The position numbers were made by a program, and so were the translations under genes. Below the pieces are notes generated by a model. That model searched no databases, was not told the DNA's origin, and saw nothing but the letters and a program-made list of their open reading frames with translations. Below, in pieces: positions 51,490-60,283 of a stretch of DNA of 64,000 nt (position 1 is the first letter of the stretch; every line of letters begins with the position of its first letter). The stretch comes from Nitrobium sp046350935 (lineage in GTDB: Bacteria > Nitrospirota > Thermodesulfovibrionia > Thermodesulfovibrionales > Dissulfurispiraceae): NCBI GenBank assembly GCA_046350935.1, contig JAXLZK010000007.1, positions 50,701 through 114,700 on the forward strand, given 5' to 3'.

Positions 51490-52320
51490 TCATGCTGCCA
51501 CTTTCTGTGGCAGCGTAGTCCAGTAAACCTCATCCGGCGTTCTTCTGTCAAGGCTCTGGTGCCTTCGCCGATGATTGTAAAACTCAAAATACGCTCCGAT
51601 CTCTCTGCGTGCTTCGGCCATTGATCCATACGCCTTGAGATATATTTCTTCGTACTTCAGGCTCCTCCACAGCCTCTCCACAAACACATTGTCCTTCCAG
51701 CGCCCCTTGCCGTCCATGCTGATCCTGATTCCCTGAGAAAGGAGTGCTCCCGTAAAGGTATCCGCAGTGAATTGGCTGCCCTGGTCGGTGTTGAAGATGT
51801 ACGGTCTCCCGAATCTCTGGAGTGCCTCTTCAAGCGCCTCGATGCAGAAGGCAGTATCCAGCGTGTTGGAGGGCCTCCAGGACAGCACCCTCCGGCTTGC
51901 CCAGTCCATGATCGCCACCAAATAACAAAACCCCTTTGCCATCGGGATGTAGGTGATATCAGCCGCCCAGACGTGATTGGCAGCGGTGATCTCCATGCCC
52001 CTCAGCAGGTAGGGATAGACCTTGTGAGCCGGATGAGGATCGGAGAGCCGTGGCTTTTGATAGAGCGCCTCAAGGCCCATCTTCCTCATCAGGGTACGGA
52101 CATGATCCCTGCCGATGTTCTGCCCCCTGTCTCTGAGTTCATCGCGTATCCTACGGCTGCCGTAAAAAGGATACTGCAGATGTATTTCATCGATCAGCCG
52201 CATAAGCTCAAGATCACCGGCACTGACCGTTACAGGCTCGTAGTAGAAGCTTGAGCGGGAAAGATCAAGAATTTCACACTGCCGTGTAACGGGCAGCGGA
52301 TGCTTCCTCCGGTCAATCAT
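51490..52320 (-). CDS. IS3-family transposase OrfB (DDE integrase domain)
   Basis: 276 residues. The HTH_21/rve architecture: MIDRRKHPLPVTRQCEILDLS, YPFYGSRRIRDEL, then the DDE domain with WAADITYIP (D), FNTDQGSQFT (D) and a final E in RLWRSLKYEEIYLKAY. It seems intact. Its ATG overlaps the orfA stop (ATGA), so it is made by coupled translation and probably also by -1 frameshift as an OrfAB transposase. Confidence 0.9.
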   Translation of the reverse strand: MIDRRKHPLPVTRQCEILDLSRSSFYYEPVTVSAGDLELMRLIDEIHLQYPFYGSRRIRDELRDRGQNIGRDHVRTLMRKMGLEALYQKPRLSDPHPAHKVYPYLLRGMEITAANHVWAADITYIPMAKGFCYLVAIMDWASRRVLSWRPSNTLDTAFCIEALEEALQRFGRPYIFNTDQGSQFTADTFTGALLSQGIRISMDGKGRWKDNVFVERLWRSLKYEEIYLKAYGSMAEARREIGAYFEFYNHRRRHQSLDRRTPDEVYWTTLPQKVAA

Positions 52321-52619
52321 CGCTTTGCGCTCGGCTCGGTTATGCGCCCGAGCGCGCTGGATAAAAAATCGTTCTCCATCGTCAGCTGCCCGATCTTGGC
52401 GTGCAGCTCCTTGATGCTCGGTCCTTCCTGGGGCTTTTTGTCTTTTTCGAACACTTCCTCTGCCCGTTCCAGCATCTGCTTCTTCCACTCCACAATCAGG
52501 TTCGGATGCACTTGGAATCGTTGCGCTAATTCCGCTATCGTCTGCTCCCCTTTGATTGCCTCCAGTGCCACTTTCGCTTTGAACGCCGCTCCGTGATTCC
52601 TTCTCTGTCTTTTTGCCAT
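52317..52619 (-). CDS. IS3-family transposase OrfA (helix-turn-helix)
   Basis: 100 residues. HGAAFKAKVALEAIKGEQTIAEL and FQVHPNLIVEWKKQML are the HTH_Tnp_1 domain; the leucine-rich helix (IKELHAKIGQLTMENDFL) is the coiled coil used for OrfA/OrfAB dimerisation. Confidence 0.92.
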   Translation of the reverse strand: MAKRQRRNHGAAFKAKVALEAIKGEQTIAELAQRFQVHPNLIVEWKKQMLERAEEVFEKDKKPQEGPSIKELHAKIGQLTMENDFLSSALGRITEPSAKR

Positions 52620-52791
52620 GCTCGCTGCTCCTTTCCGTCCATTTATTGTAGAGCAGCTTTATCACTTATGTCCCTGTCTATTTCTCCCCGGCCAGCTCTC
52701 ATTTTCAGTTTAAGAGGGACAATGACCATTTATGACTTAAGGCGGTACTTTATAAACAAACCGTCGCTGTCCCTCTTTCTACGACATACTG

Positions 52792-54303
52792 CTAATCGTC
52801 ATCGTTGTCCATGGCTTTATTGGGCTCCCTCTTGCTTTCCTTCATGCCTAGATAAGAACGGAACATAGGGTGAACATGAAATCTCTGCAAATTTCGAAGA
52901 TTGAGAGAGCCGATCTGATGAGAACCTAAATACGAACTTCCACGCCTGCGGCGCGCCCTAATACCGCCCACCGCCTGTGCTCGCAAAAATCCCACTTTCC
53001 AGAGTATCTCAAGAATCATTTCGGGATCCACGCCTTCACACCAAGAAGAGGCATCTTTGTCAACTGGCAAATCTTTCACAACCACACGGAGCAAGTGTTC
53101 TTCAATCTCTTCTCGATTGAAAGTGTAGACTTTGCCTCTGAAAGTCTCCATAACGCTCTGAAGACCGGGGTATTGAAAGCGGTACTCGGAGCAAATGTCT
53201 TTCAGTCTAGCCTCCGAGTAGGCGTACTCAGCCTCAGCCACTTGCTTATAGTTGAATGGCTCAGTACTGGGGGCAATCTGCCGGTGAGCAGTCTCTGCTA
53301 CATCATTACAGAACTGTATGATCTCACGGGGACGGTATAGTGTTCTATCTACAACATAGTTAAAAGATTTAGTTTGTCGGTATTCGAGCGTTTCTGCAAA
53401 CATACTATTCCATAGGTCTTCATATGAGCGTCCGTGGAGAGATGGAAGTCGTCGTGCAATTCGTCTACCAATTAGTTCAAGCAAGCTCGTTTCGTCCCAC
53501 TGAATAGTCTCTATGATATCTCGTACTTTCTGAGCATCCTCGTAGAGGGCTGGAATGTTATCGTAAAGTTCCCTACGAAGAGATACAAGCACACGTACTT
53601 TCTTGAGTCGTTCGTTGATGGAAAGTGCCGAATGAAACAACCCAGCTACAAATGCCATTGCATCTTCTGATGCATCCCACCCCTTATCAAGCTCATCCAC
53701 AAAGACGAAAATGCGACGGTTTCCCGCTGCTTCATCGATTTTAGGAATTAATGGGTCTATTTCTTCGAGACTATAAAGCTTTTTAAGCTCTCGTACACGG
53801 ATAGCAGCTTCATACTGTCCAATTTTAAAACCTTCTATTCTTTTCAGGTATGAGACCATCATACCCACTGGGTTGGTGTCCGTACCAGCGTGGTTATTGC
53901 GCAAGTATGAGTATATGCTGGCTTCCGCACCTTTCTTGAGATTTTTTCCTGTCTTAGTTATTTCTTTCATCACCAAAATGTAGATAAGATATTTCCAAGC
54001 TGCAGAGTAGGCACCCTGTTTTGCCCATGAACCTTGTGCTTCCTTCTTCATTGTAATTGACAGAAGTTCGTATGAGTACTCTTCTGGTGCAAGCGAGATG
54101 ACAATGCTGCCGCGTTTCCCCTCCTCTTCGGCCAGCATTCTAAACAGTGCGCTCTTTCCAGATCCGCGATTACCGAGAATAATTGTCTTTCTACCATCAC
54201 GTAGGTTCGCATATATCTCTGAAGAGACAAAACACGCATAGAGATCATCGTCTCGTTCGGCTGCTGGCACACCGAAGGTAAATTTTGATTGCGTCTGCTT
54301 CAT
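52792..54303 (-). CDS. P-loop ATPase of the Sll1717 type
   Basis: 503 residues. Walker A GNRGSGKSALFRML near residue 45 and Walker B IFVFVDELDKGWD near 205 mark a STAND/AAA-like ATPase; the region with YLKRIEGFKIGQYEAAIR and the C-terminal RPREIIQFCNDV resembles the family described for cyanobacterial Sll1717. No nuclease is visible. Base composition is lower in GC than its neighbours. It is placed between two identical IS ends (52645-52700 and 54465-54520) in the same orientation, so it may be a passenger of a composite transposon; such ATPases are often defence-linked. Confidence 0.75.
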   Translation of the reverse strand: MKQTQSKFTFGVPAAERDDDLYACFVSSEIYANLRDGRKTIILGNRGSGKSALFRMLAEEEGKRGSIVISLAPEEYSYELLSITMKKEAQGSWAKQGAYSAAWKYLIYILVMKEITKTGKNLKKGAEASIYSYLRNNHAGTDTNPVGMMVSYLKRIEGFKIGQYEAAIRVRELKKLYSLEEIDPLIPKIDEAAGNRRIFVFVDELDKGWDASEDAMAFVAGLFHSALSINERLKKVRVLVSLRRELYDNIPALYEDAQKVRDIIETIQWDETSLLELIGRRIARRLPSLHGRSYEDLWNSMFAETLEYRQTKSFNYVVDRTLYRPREIIQFCNDVAETAHRQIAPSTEPFNYKQVAEAEYAYSEARLKDICSEYRFQYPGLQSVMETFRGKVYTFNREEIEEHLLRVVVKDLPVDKDASSWCEGVDPEMILEILWKVGFLRAQAVGGIRARRRRGSSYLGSHQIGSLNLRNLQRFHVHPMFRSYLGMKESKREPNKAMDNDDD

Positions 54304-54464
54304 AGTTTCTCCTTATCAGTGATAGCCCAGAGGCACACATTCTTTTTTTTCAATCTGGCATTATCTCTCTTCATTCATTCCCGCAGCACCTTTATTTCTC
54401 CTCACAAATAGAAACAACAGTGAACCTCAGCATATTACCAAAAAGAACACTTCTTTACAAGGGN

Positions 54465-54520
54465 ATTGTAGAGCAGCTTTATCACTTATGTCCCTGTCTA
54501 TTTCTCCCCGGCCAGCTCTC
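54465..54520 (-). mobile_element. Right end of a second IS3 copy at an assembly break
   Basis: 56 bases identical to 52645-52700, directly after a single N at 54464. The rest of this IS copy is evidently collapsed in the gap. It lies inside the golvesin-domain gene. Confidence 0.85.
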
Positions 54521-55670
54521 TTCTGTTGGTTTCTCCGTTTGAATAGCGGTATACAGTCCACCACATAGACACATTATAGGTGCCCGGTTGCGGAAGAGTG
54601 GCCTGCCACGTGTAGGTGGGGGGATTCGTGCTGCTTCCGACGGCGTAGTAGGAATCCACTCCGAAGGGATTTGGCCCATACGATTCAGCCCAGGTTCCGT
54701 TCTGTGTTGTCCCCGTATCGCCGTTGTCAACGATCACCTCCTCATCGGGAACATACACGAACCGTACGGCATCAGCACTGAAAGTATACCCGCTTGCATT
54801 GGCCGTGAGGGTAATAGTTCCGGTCGTGTCGAAACTGAAGGTGCCGAGCTTGTTCCACTGCCCTCCGCCCTCTTGCTGGTTGACGGTAACCCGGTGTATC
54901 CCTGTACTATCTTCGATATCAACCGGTACGCTCACACTTCGGTCAGTATTTCCGTAGGTATCCCGGTATACGGTCCACCATAAATAGACACTATAGGTTC
55001 CTCGCTGCGGCAGGGTAGCTTGCCACGTGTAGGTGGGGGGATTCGTGCTGCTTCCGTTTGCGTACACCGAGCCTCCGCCATATGGGTCCGGTGCAGACGA
55101 GGAGGACCATGTGCCACCCTGAGTAGTCCCCGTATCGCCGTTATCAATGATCACCTCCTCATCGGGAACATACACGAACCGTACGGCATCGGCGCTGAAA
55201 GTATACCCTCCTGCATTGGCCGTGAGGGTAATAGTTCCGGTCGTGTCGAAACTGAAGGTGCCGAGCTTGTTCCACTGCCCTCCGCCCTCTTGCTGGTTGA
55301 CGGTCAAGTGATAAGTTCCTGCCCTGTCCTGGATGTCCACGGGAACACTGGTGCTGCGGCTGGTGTTTCCATTATCATCCCGGTATACGGTCCACCACAG
55401 GTAGACCTCGTAGTTCCCCCGCTGTGGCAATGTGGCCTGCCAGGTGTAGGTGGGAGAATTTGTACTGCTTCCGTTTGCATAGATGGATTCTGTCCCATAC
55501 GGATAAGGGGCAGTCGAAAGGTACCAGGTTCCGCTCTCCATAGTCCAGGTTTCGCCGTTATCGATGATGATCTCCTCACCGGCAGCCCACAGGGATCCTT
55601 CCGTGAATACTAAACCAAAAACAAGCAACGATACCATCATGCAGAGCCTCAGTACCCGTGAGCCGTTCAT
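54521..55670 (-). pseudogene. Secreted protein with golvesin C-terminal-like repeats, interrupted by an IS
   Basis: A signal peptide (CMMVSLLVFGLVFTEGSLWA) leads three repeats of about 115 residues: VIIDNGDTGTTQGGTWS, YTWQATLPQRGTYSVYLWW, VTVNQQEGGGQWNKLGTF and ADAVRFVYVPDE, the golvesin/Xly carbohydrate-binding-like domain. The third repeat stops at NGETNR where the IS end begins, and the frame closes with IS-encoded RELAGEK. The original C-terminus is not in the window. Probably a secreted polysaccharide-binding protein before disruption. Confidence 0.82.
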
Positions 55671-56267
55671 GTGCCCCCCCTGCCGGAGTGGTGCAGTACG
55701 ATACGCAGAGCCTGTGGAAATGATTCCCCTTTGATCATTGCTGTCTTAAACAAGCTTTATGAAGGAGGCGTTCTTTATTGCACGCCTCCGATGCATGCAG
55801 GTGACGGATTTCCTAAAGGAGCTTCGTTCCGGTGTGTTCGGAAGAGAGATGATCACTACAAGGGGGGAAGAAAGAAAAAAGCGGGAAAGATCGAATATCG
55901 AATTCCACGGCTCCCGAAGCATTATCGTCCTCTTTCGTCGATGAGAGTAGCCGCTTGCCGGCTGAATGTACGTACAAACGAAAGCACAAAAACTATCGAT
56001 CTGGTGCGTAACCCGCTGTTTTGCTTTTGTATCTATCGTGCAAAACCGTTTCCGCCGCCAATCGTTTCAAGGGAACGCGTGTAAATCTGTTTGAATTTAT
56101 CACGCGGATAAGTAGATGTCAAGAACTTTTTTTATTTTAATATCAGCATCTTTTTAGTCTTCTATCCCTTTTGTTTTCCGTGGAAGTTTATTTTCATTTC
56201 GGAACAAAAGCTTCGGGATCAAAATAAGAAGAAAGACATTCACTTCTCGAGGAGGAGGGAGTGCGGC
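55671..56267. other. Intergenic, AT-rich, no supported gene
   Basis: The stretch turns AT-rich towards its right end (56100-56225). Short open frames here lack similarity and good start signals. No tRNA or known riboswitch is seen. Confidence 0.55.
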
Positions 56268-56377
56268 GTGAGAAACCCGTCCTGCCGGGCAGCAGTCCCT
56301 CACTCTCCTGATTCTCCATTTTGTGAGAAACCCGTCCTGCCGGGCAGCAGTCCCTCACTCTCCTGATTCTCCATTTT
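56268..56377. repeat. Perfect tandem duplication of a 55-bp hairpin unit
   Basis: The unit GTGAGAAACCCGTCCTGCCG... (56268-56322) is repeated exactly at 56323-56377. Each unit can fold: GTGAG pairs with CTCAC around a GC-rich CTGCCGGGCAG core. The second ends in a run of T. It lies upstream of the glutamate synthase operon and could be an attenuator or a recent duplication. Confidence 0.7.
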
Positions 56378-56424
56378 TTTCAATAAAACAAAGAGATGGG
56401 GGGATACTGCCGGTCCTGCATCGT

Positions 56425-56454
56425 TTGACTTATAAAGCCGCAAAATTTTAAAAT
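56425..56454 (+). promoter_or_regulatory. Sigma-70 promoter of the glutamate synthase operon
   Basis: TTGACT at 56425-56430, an 18-bp spacer and TAAAAT at 56449-56454. Transcript start about 55 bases before the first gene. Confidence 0.5.
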
Positions 56455-56514
56455 GTTCTCTACGCCTTGTGTTTCAGTGATTTAAGGCAATTTCACCTAT
56501 AAGAGGAACGGATT

Positions 56515-57624
56515 ATGTGTAGACTGGCTGCAATCACTTCAAGGGACTACATCTCCCCCATAGAGCCCGTCCTGGCCCTCGAAACGATGAAGGAAGGACA
56601 CGACGGGTCCGGTCTCGGGCTTACCCTCAAGGATCTCGGAGGTGAATTCAGCACGCTGAAGAAATACCCCATCCTGTCGGGAATCTGCTCGAAAGAGGGC
56701 AGAAAAATGCTGGACGAGCACATGAAAAAGAGCGGCTTCACGCTCAAGCACGAATGGAAGCCGAAAATAAAACCGGTCAGGGGGGTCGTCGTGCGCGACC
56801 ACTACTTTGCGCGGGCCTATGAGTACCCGGCAGCATTCAGGAACAAGCCGATGCACGAGAAGGAAGACCTCCTGATGAATGCCCGCCTGTCGCTCCGGCG
56901 CCTCGGCGAGGCGGACGAGTCGCTCTTCGCCTTTTCGTTCTACCCCGACGTCCTGACGCTGAAAGAGGTGGGAGACCCCCTCGAAGTGGCCGAATTCTTC
57001 GGTCTCGACCGGGGCGGAGTAACAGCGAAGATCGTCCTTGCCCAGGGAAGGCAGAATACCAATTATGCCATTTACCTGTATGCCTGTCACCCGTTCTTCC
57101 TCCAGGGTTTTTGCACCATGACCAACGGCGAGAACACGGCTTTCGTCCCCATCAGGGAGTTCCTCTCCGGCAGGGGGTTCCCCGGCTACATGGGATACAA
57201 CAGCGACAGTGAGGTTTTCGCCCACATCCTCCACTACACGGTGCGGCAGCTCGGTTTTCCGCTCCCCTATTATAAAGACGTCATCACTCCGCTCAAGCCG
57301 TCGGAGATCGGGAAGAGGCCCGACAGGGAGGCGCTGGCCCTGATGAAGCAGTCGCTCCGCCCCCTCTGCATCGACGGTCCGAACGTGGTCATCGGGTTCA
57401 CCCCCGACGGGTCGTGCTTCATGGTCCACGACTCCAAGAAGCTGCGCCCCGGTGTGGTTGGCGGGGTAAAGGGCAGGTACGCTTTGATGTCCGAGGAGTG
57501 CGGCGTCGACAGCGCCGTGCCCGTACGGGACCGGTCGAAGGACATATTCCCCATGAAATACGATATGGTGATCGTTTCGCCGCAGGCAGAGGAGGTAAAG
57601 GTATGGAACCAGCTGCACGGGTAG
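56515..57624 (+). CDS. Glutamate synthase, glutaminase (class II amidotransferase) subunit
   Basis: 369 residues. Cys2 (MCRLAAITSRDYISP) is the N-terminal nucleophile; HDGSGLGL, and the segments DGSCFMVHDSKKLRPG and YALMSEECGVD are typical of class II glutaminases in archaeal-type GltB systems. It hydrolyses glutamine and passes ammonia to the FMN subunit. Its 3' end overlaps the next gene by 22 bases. Confidence 0.88.
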   Translation: MCRLAAITSRDYISPIEPVLALETMKEGHDGSGLGLTLKDLGGEFSTLKKYPILSGICSKEGRKMLDEHMKKSGFTLKHEWKPKIKPVRGVVVRDHYFARAYEYPAAFRNKPMHEKEDLLMNARLSLRRLGEADESLFAFSFYPDVLTLKEVGDPLEVAEFFGLDRGGVTAKIVLAQGRQNTNYAIYLYACHPFFLQGFCTMTNGENTAFVPIREFLSGRGFPGYMGYNSDSEVFAHILHYTVRQLGFPLPYYKDVITPLKPSEIGKRPDREALALMKQSLRPLCIDGPNVVIGFTPDGSCFMVHDSKKLRPGVVGGVKGRYALMSEECGVDSAVPVRDRSKDIFPMKYDMVIVSPQAEEVKVWNQLHG

Positions 57625-59265
57625 ATCATAACCATCAGCTCTCGCTGAGAGAGTTCCCCTATAGAATCCGTTGGAGGGACGACAGGTGCACGCGGTGCGG
57701 ACGCTGCACGGCCGTCTGTCCGGTAAAGGCGATTGTCCCGTCGGTCCAGGCCCGCCGGGTGGTGCGTTCGGAGGGCGCCTTCCCCGCTCCCACTGCGGCC
57801 CGAACGGTGGTCCATGTGGTGGAGCAGGTAAACGACATGGAGCGGTACTGCACCGGCTGCGGCACCTGCAGCCTAGTCTGCCCCAATGACGCCATCGAGC
57901 CCGAATACAACCCGCACAACAAGTTCCTCCACTATAAGAACAAGGGCGGAGACGGATACAAGAGAGGAGGCAGAAGGAACGACCCCTCGCTCTCCACCCT
58001 CGACAGGCTCAAGTTCACCCGTATTTCGATGCTCACCGACCCCGCGCTGGATGCAGGGAGGCACGAGTTCCGCATCCGCTCCTTCCTGGGGAGGATCCTC
58101 CCCCCCGAAGAGCTGCCGCTGGTCGCCTCGGACGGGAAGCTGCTGCTCGACAGGNNNNNNNNNNACCTTTATTCCTCCGGTGCGCGAGATATTCCCCATT
58201 ATGATCGGGAGCATGTCCATCGGGGCGCTCTCCCCCCCCATGTGGGAAGGCCTTGCCATGGGAGTCGCCTACCTGAATGAGGTGGAGGGGCTGCCGGTGG
58301 TCATGTGCTCGGGAGAGGGGGGCATGTCGCCGCGTCTCCTGCGGTCAAAATACCTCAAGTATTTCATCATACAGATCGCCTCCGGGTATTTCGGATGGGA
58401 CGAGATCATCCATGCCCTCCCCCACATGGTAGAAGACCCAGCGGCCATCGAGATCAAGTACGGCCAGGGCGCGAAACCGGGAGACGGCGGCCTTCTCATG
58501 GCCCAGAAGGTGCTGAAACTCATCGCCAAGATCCGGGGCGTGCCCCAGTTCGTCGATCTCGCCTCGCCCCCCACCCACCAGACGAAATACTCCATCGAGG
58601 AGGCGGTGGCGAAGATGATACAGTCCATGTCCATGGCCTGGGGCTTCCGGGTGCCGGTTTACCCGAAGATTTCGGGATCGAAGACCGCCAAGGCGGTGCT
58701 GAACAACCTTGCCCGGAACCCGTACGCGGCGGGACTCTGCATCGACGGCGAGGACGGGGGCACCGGCGCGGCCTACAATGTCTCCATGGACAAGATGGGC
58801 CACCCCATCGCTTCCAATATCCGGGAGTGCTACCTCGACCTCGTGAAGCAGGGCAAACAGAATGAGCTGCCCCTCATCGCGGCAGGCGGCGTCGGCAAGA
58901 GGGGGAACCTGGCCGCCAACGCGGCAGCCCTCATCATGCTCGGCGCCTCCGCAGTCGCCATCGGCAAATACATCATGCAGGCGGCGGCGGACTGTTTCGG
59001 AGACGAATACAACCGCTGCAACCTCTGCAACACCGGGAAGTGCCCGAGGGGCATCACCACCCAGGACCCCAAGCTCTACCGGAGACTCGACCCCGACACG
59101 GTTGCGGAGCGGGTGGTGGACGTGTTCAAGGCGGCCGATGTCGAATTGAAGAAGATCTTTGCGCCCATGGGCAGGAGCACCGAGCTTCCCATCGGCATGT
59201 CCGACGGTCTGAGTATCGATGATAAAGCTATGGCAGAGAGGTTAGGAATAAGTTATGCGTGCTAG
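57603..59265 (+). CDS. gltB: Glutamate synthase FMN/ferredoxin subunit, split by a gap
   Basis: About 554 residues, starting at the ATG at 57603. Two 4Fe-4S ferredoxin motifs (CTRCGRCTAVCP and CTGCGTCSLVCP), then the FMN-binding synthase domain: MSIGALSPPMWEGLA, GEGGMSPRLLRSKY, QGAKPGDGG and the cluster cysteines CNLCNTGKCPRGITTQ. Ten N at 58155-58164 change the frame only because their true number is unknown. It makes glutamate from 2-oxoglutarate and ammonia. Archaeal-type small GltB, not the large proteobacterial polypeptide. Confidence 0.92.
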
Positions 59266-60283
59266 GAACACCATGAAGTCAGAAGGGAAAAACGGGAAGA
59301 CCGCAAACAAAAGCAAAAGCACTCAGAAGACCGCGGAGGCAATTGTCACCATAAAGGGCAAAGTGAACGGGGAGAGGGTACCGTCCCGTATTCTCGAAGA
59401 GCAGGTACAGCAAACCGTGCAGGACGGCGCACGTGAACTGCGCATCGTCGCCGACGGACAGCATGGGATCGGAGGCCGCATCTGGCCCCGGGGCCAGGAG
59501 GGCTCGATCGAGCCCGTTCGGATCACCGTCGAGGGCACTGCCGGCCAGAGATTGGGGAGTATGGGAATGTTCGGCACCGAGATCGTCGTGAAGGGGAGCG
59601 TCTCCGACGACGTGGGGTGGCTCAACTGCGGGGCAAGGATCACCGTGCTGGGCGACGCCACCAACGGGGCCTTCAATGCCGCGGCGCAGGGGATCCTCTA
59701 TGTCCAGGGGAGCGGCGGCGCACGGTGCGACACCATGACCAAACAGAATCCCCGCTTCGATCCCCCGCAGTCGTGGTATTTCAGAAACGTGGGAGATTCC
59801 TTCGCCGAGTTCAAGGCGGGCGGCATCGCGGTGGTGTGCGGCGTCGACCCGAGGAACCCCGAAAACGTCCTCGGGTACCGGCCCTGTGTGGGAATGGTAG
59901 GGGGGGCGGTCTATTTTCGCGGCCCCATCCAGGGGTACAGCGAGAAGGACGTGAAGCTCCTCGACCTGACTCCCCAGGACTGGGAATGGCTCACCGCCGA
60001 CCTGAAGCCGTACCTCGGGGCCATCGACCGGATGTCCTATTACGAAGAGCTCACCCGTTCTGCCGACGACTGGAAGAAGCTCATCGCCTACACCCCGAAA
60101 GAGAAGGCGGCGAAGAAGAGCCTCCGGATGTCCACCTCCGATTTCAGGAAGAACAGGTGGGAGGCGGAGGTGGGCCGGGGAGGAATTTTTGCGGAGTACC
60201 TGGACCACGAGATGACGGTTCTTCCGTATATCACCACCGGCAGGGAGAGAAGGAACAAGCCCGTCTGGGCCAATGAGACATAG
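59255..60283 (+). CDS. Glutamate synthase GXGXG (alpha domain 3) subunit
   Basis: 342 residues. The GXGXG beta-helix region (GTAGQRLGSMGMFGTEIVV, GWLNCGARITVLGDATNGAFN and MVGGAVYFRGP) is the C-terminal domain of GltB as a separate protein; the C-terminal helical part is extra. Its ATG overlaps the previous stop by 11 bases; a second ATG at 59273 is possible. It holds the structural scaffold of the ammonia tunnel. Confidence 0.9.
   Translation: MRARNTMKSEGKNGKTANKSKSTQKTAEAIVTIKGKVNGERVPSRILEEQVQQTVQDGARELRIVADGQHGIGGRIWPRGQEGSIEPVRITVEGTAGQRLGSMGMFGTEIVVKGSVSDDVGWLNCGARITVLGDATNGAFNAAAQGILYVQGSGGARCDTMTKQNPRFDPPQSWYFRNVGDSFAEFKAGGIAVVCGVDPRNPENVLGYRPCVGMVGGAVYFRGPIQGYSEKDVKLLDLTPQDWEWLTADLKPYLGAIDRMSYYEELTRSADDWKKLIAYTPKEKAAKKSLRMSTSDFRKNRWEAEVGRGGIFAEYLDHEMTVLPYITTGRERRNKPVWANET

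Larger units (their letters stand above)
51429..52700 (-). mobile_element. IS3-family insertion sequence
   Basis: About 1.27 kb, with imperfect terminal repeats: left AGAGGTGGTCGGG..., right end (complement) GAGAGCTGGCCGGGG..., both followed by GACAGG and TAAGTGATAA sequences. It encodes orfA and orfB with a 4-base overlap. I see no clear target duplication. The right end (52645-52700) is identical to 54465-54520. Confidence 0.85.

Noticed and set aside
55759..55944. 61-codon plus-strand frame
   Set aside because: No similarity, no good start context; probably chance.
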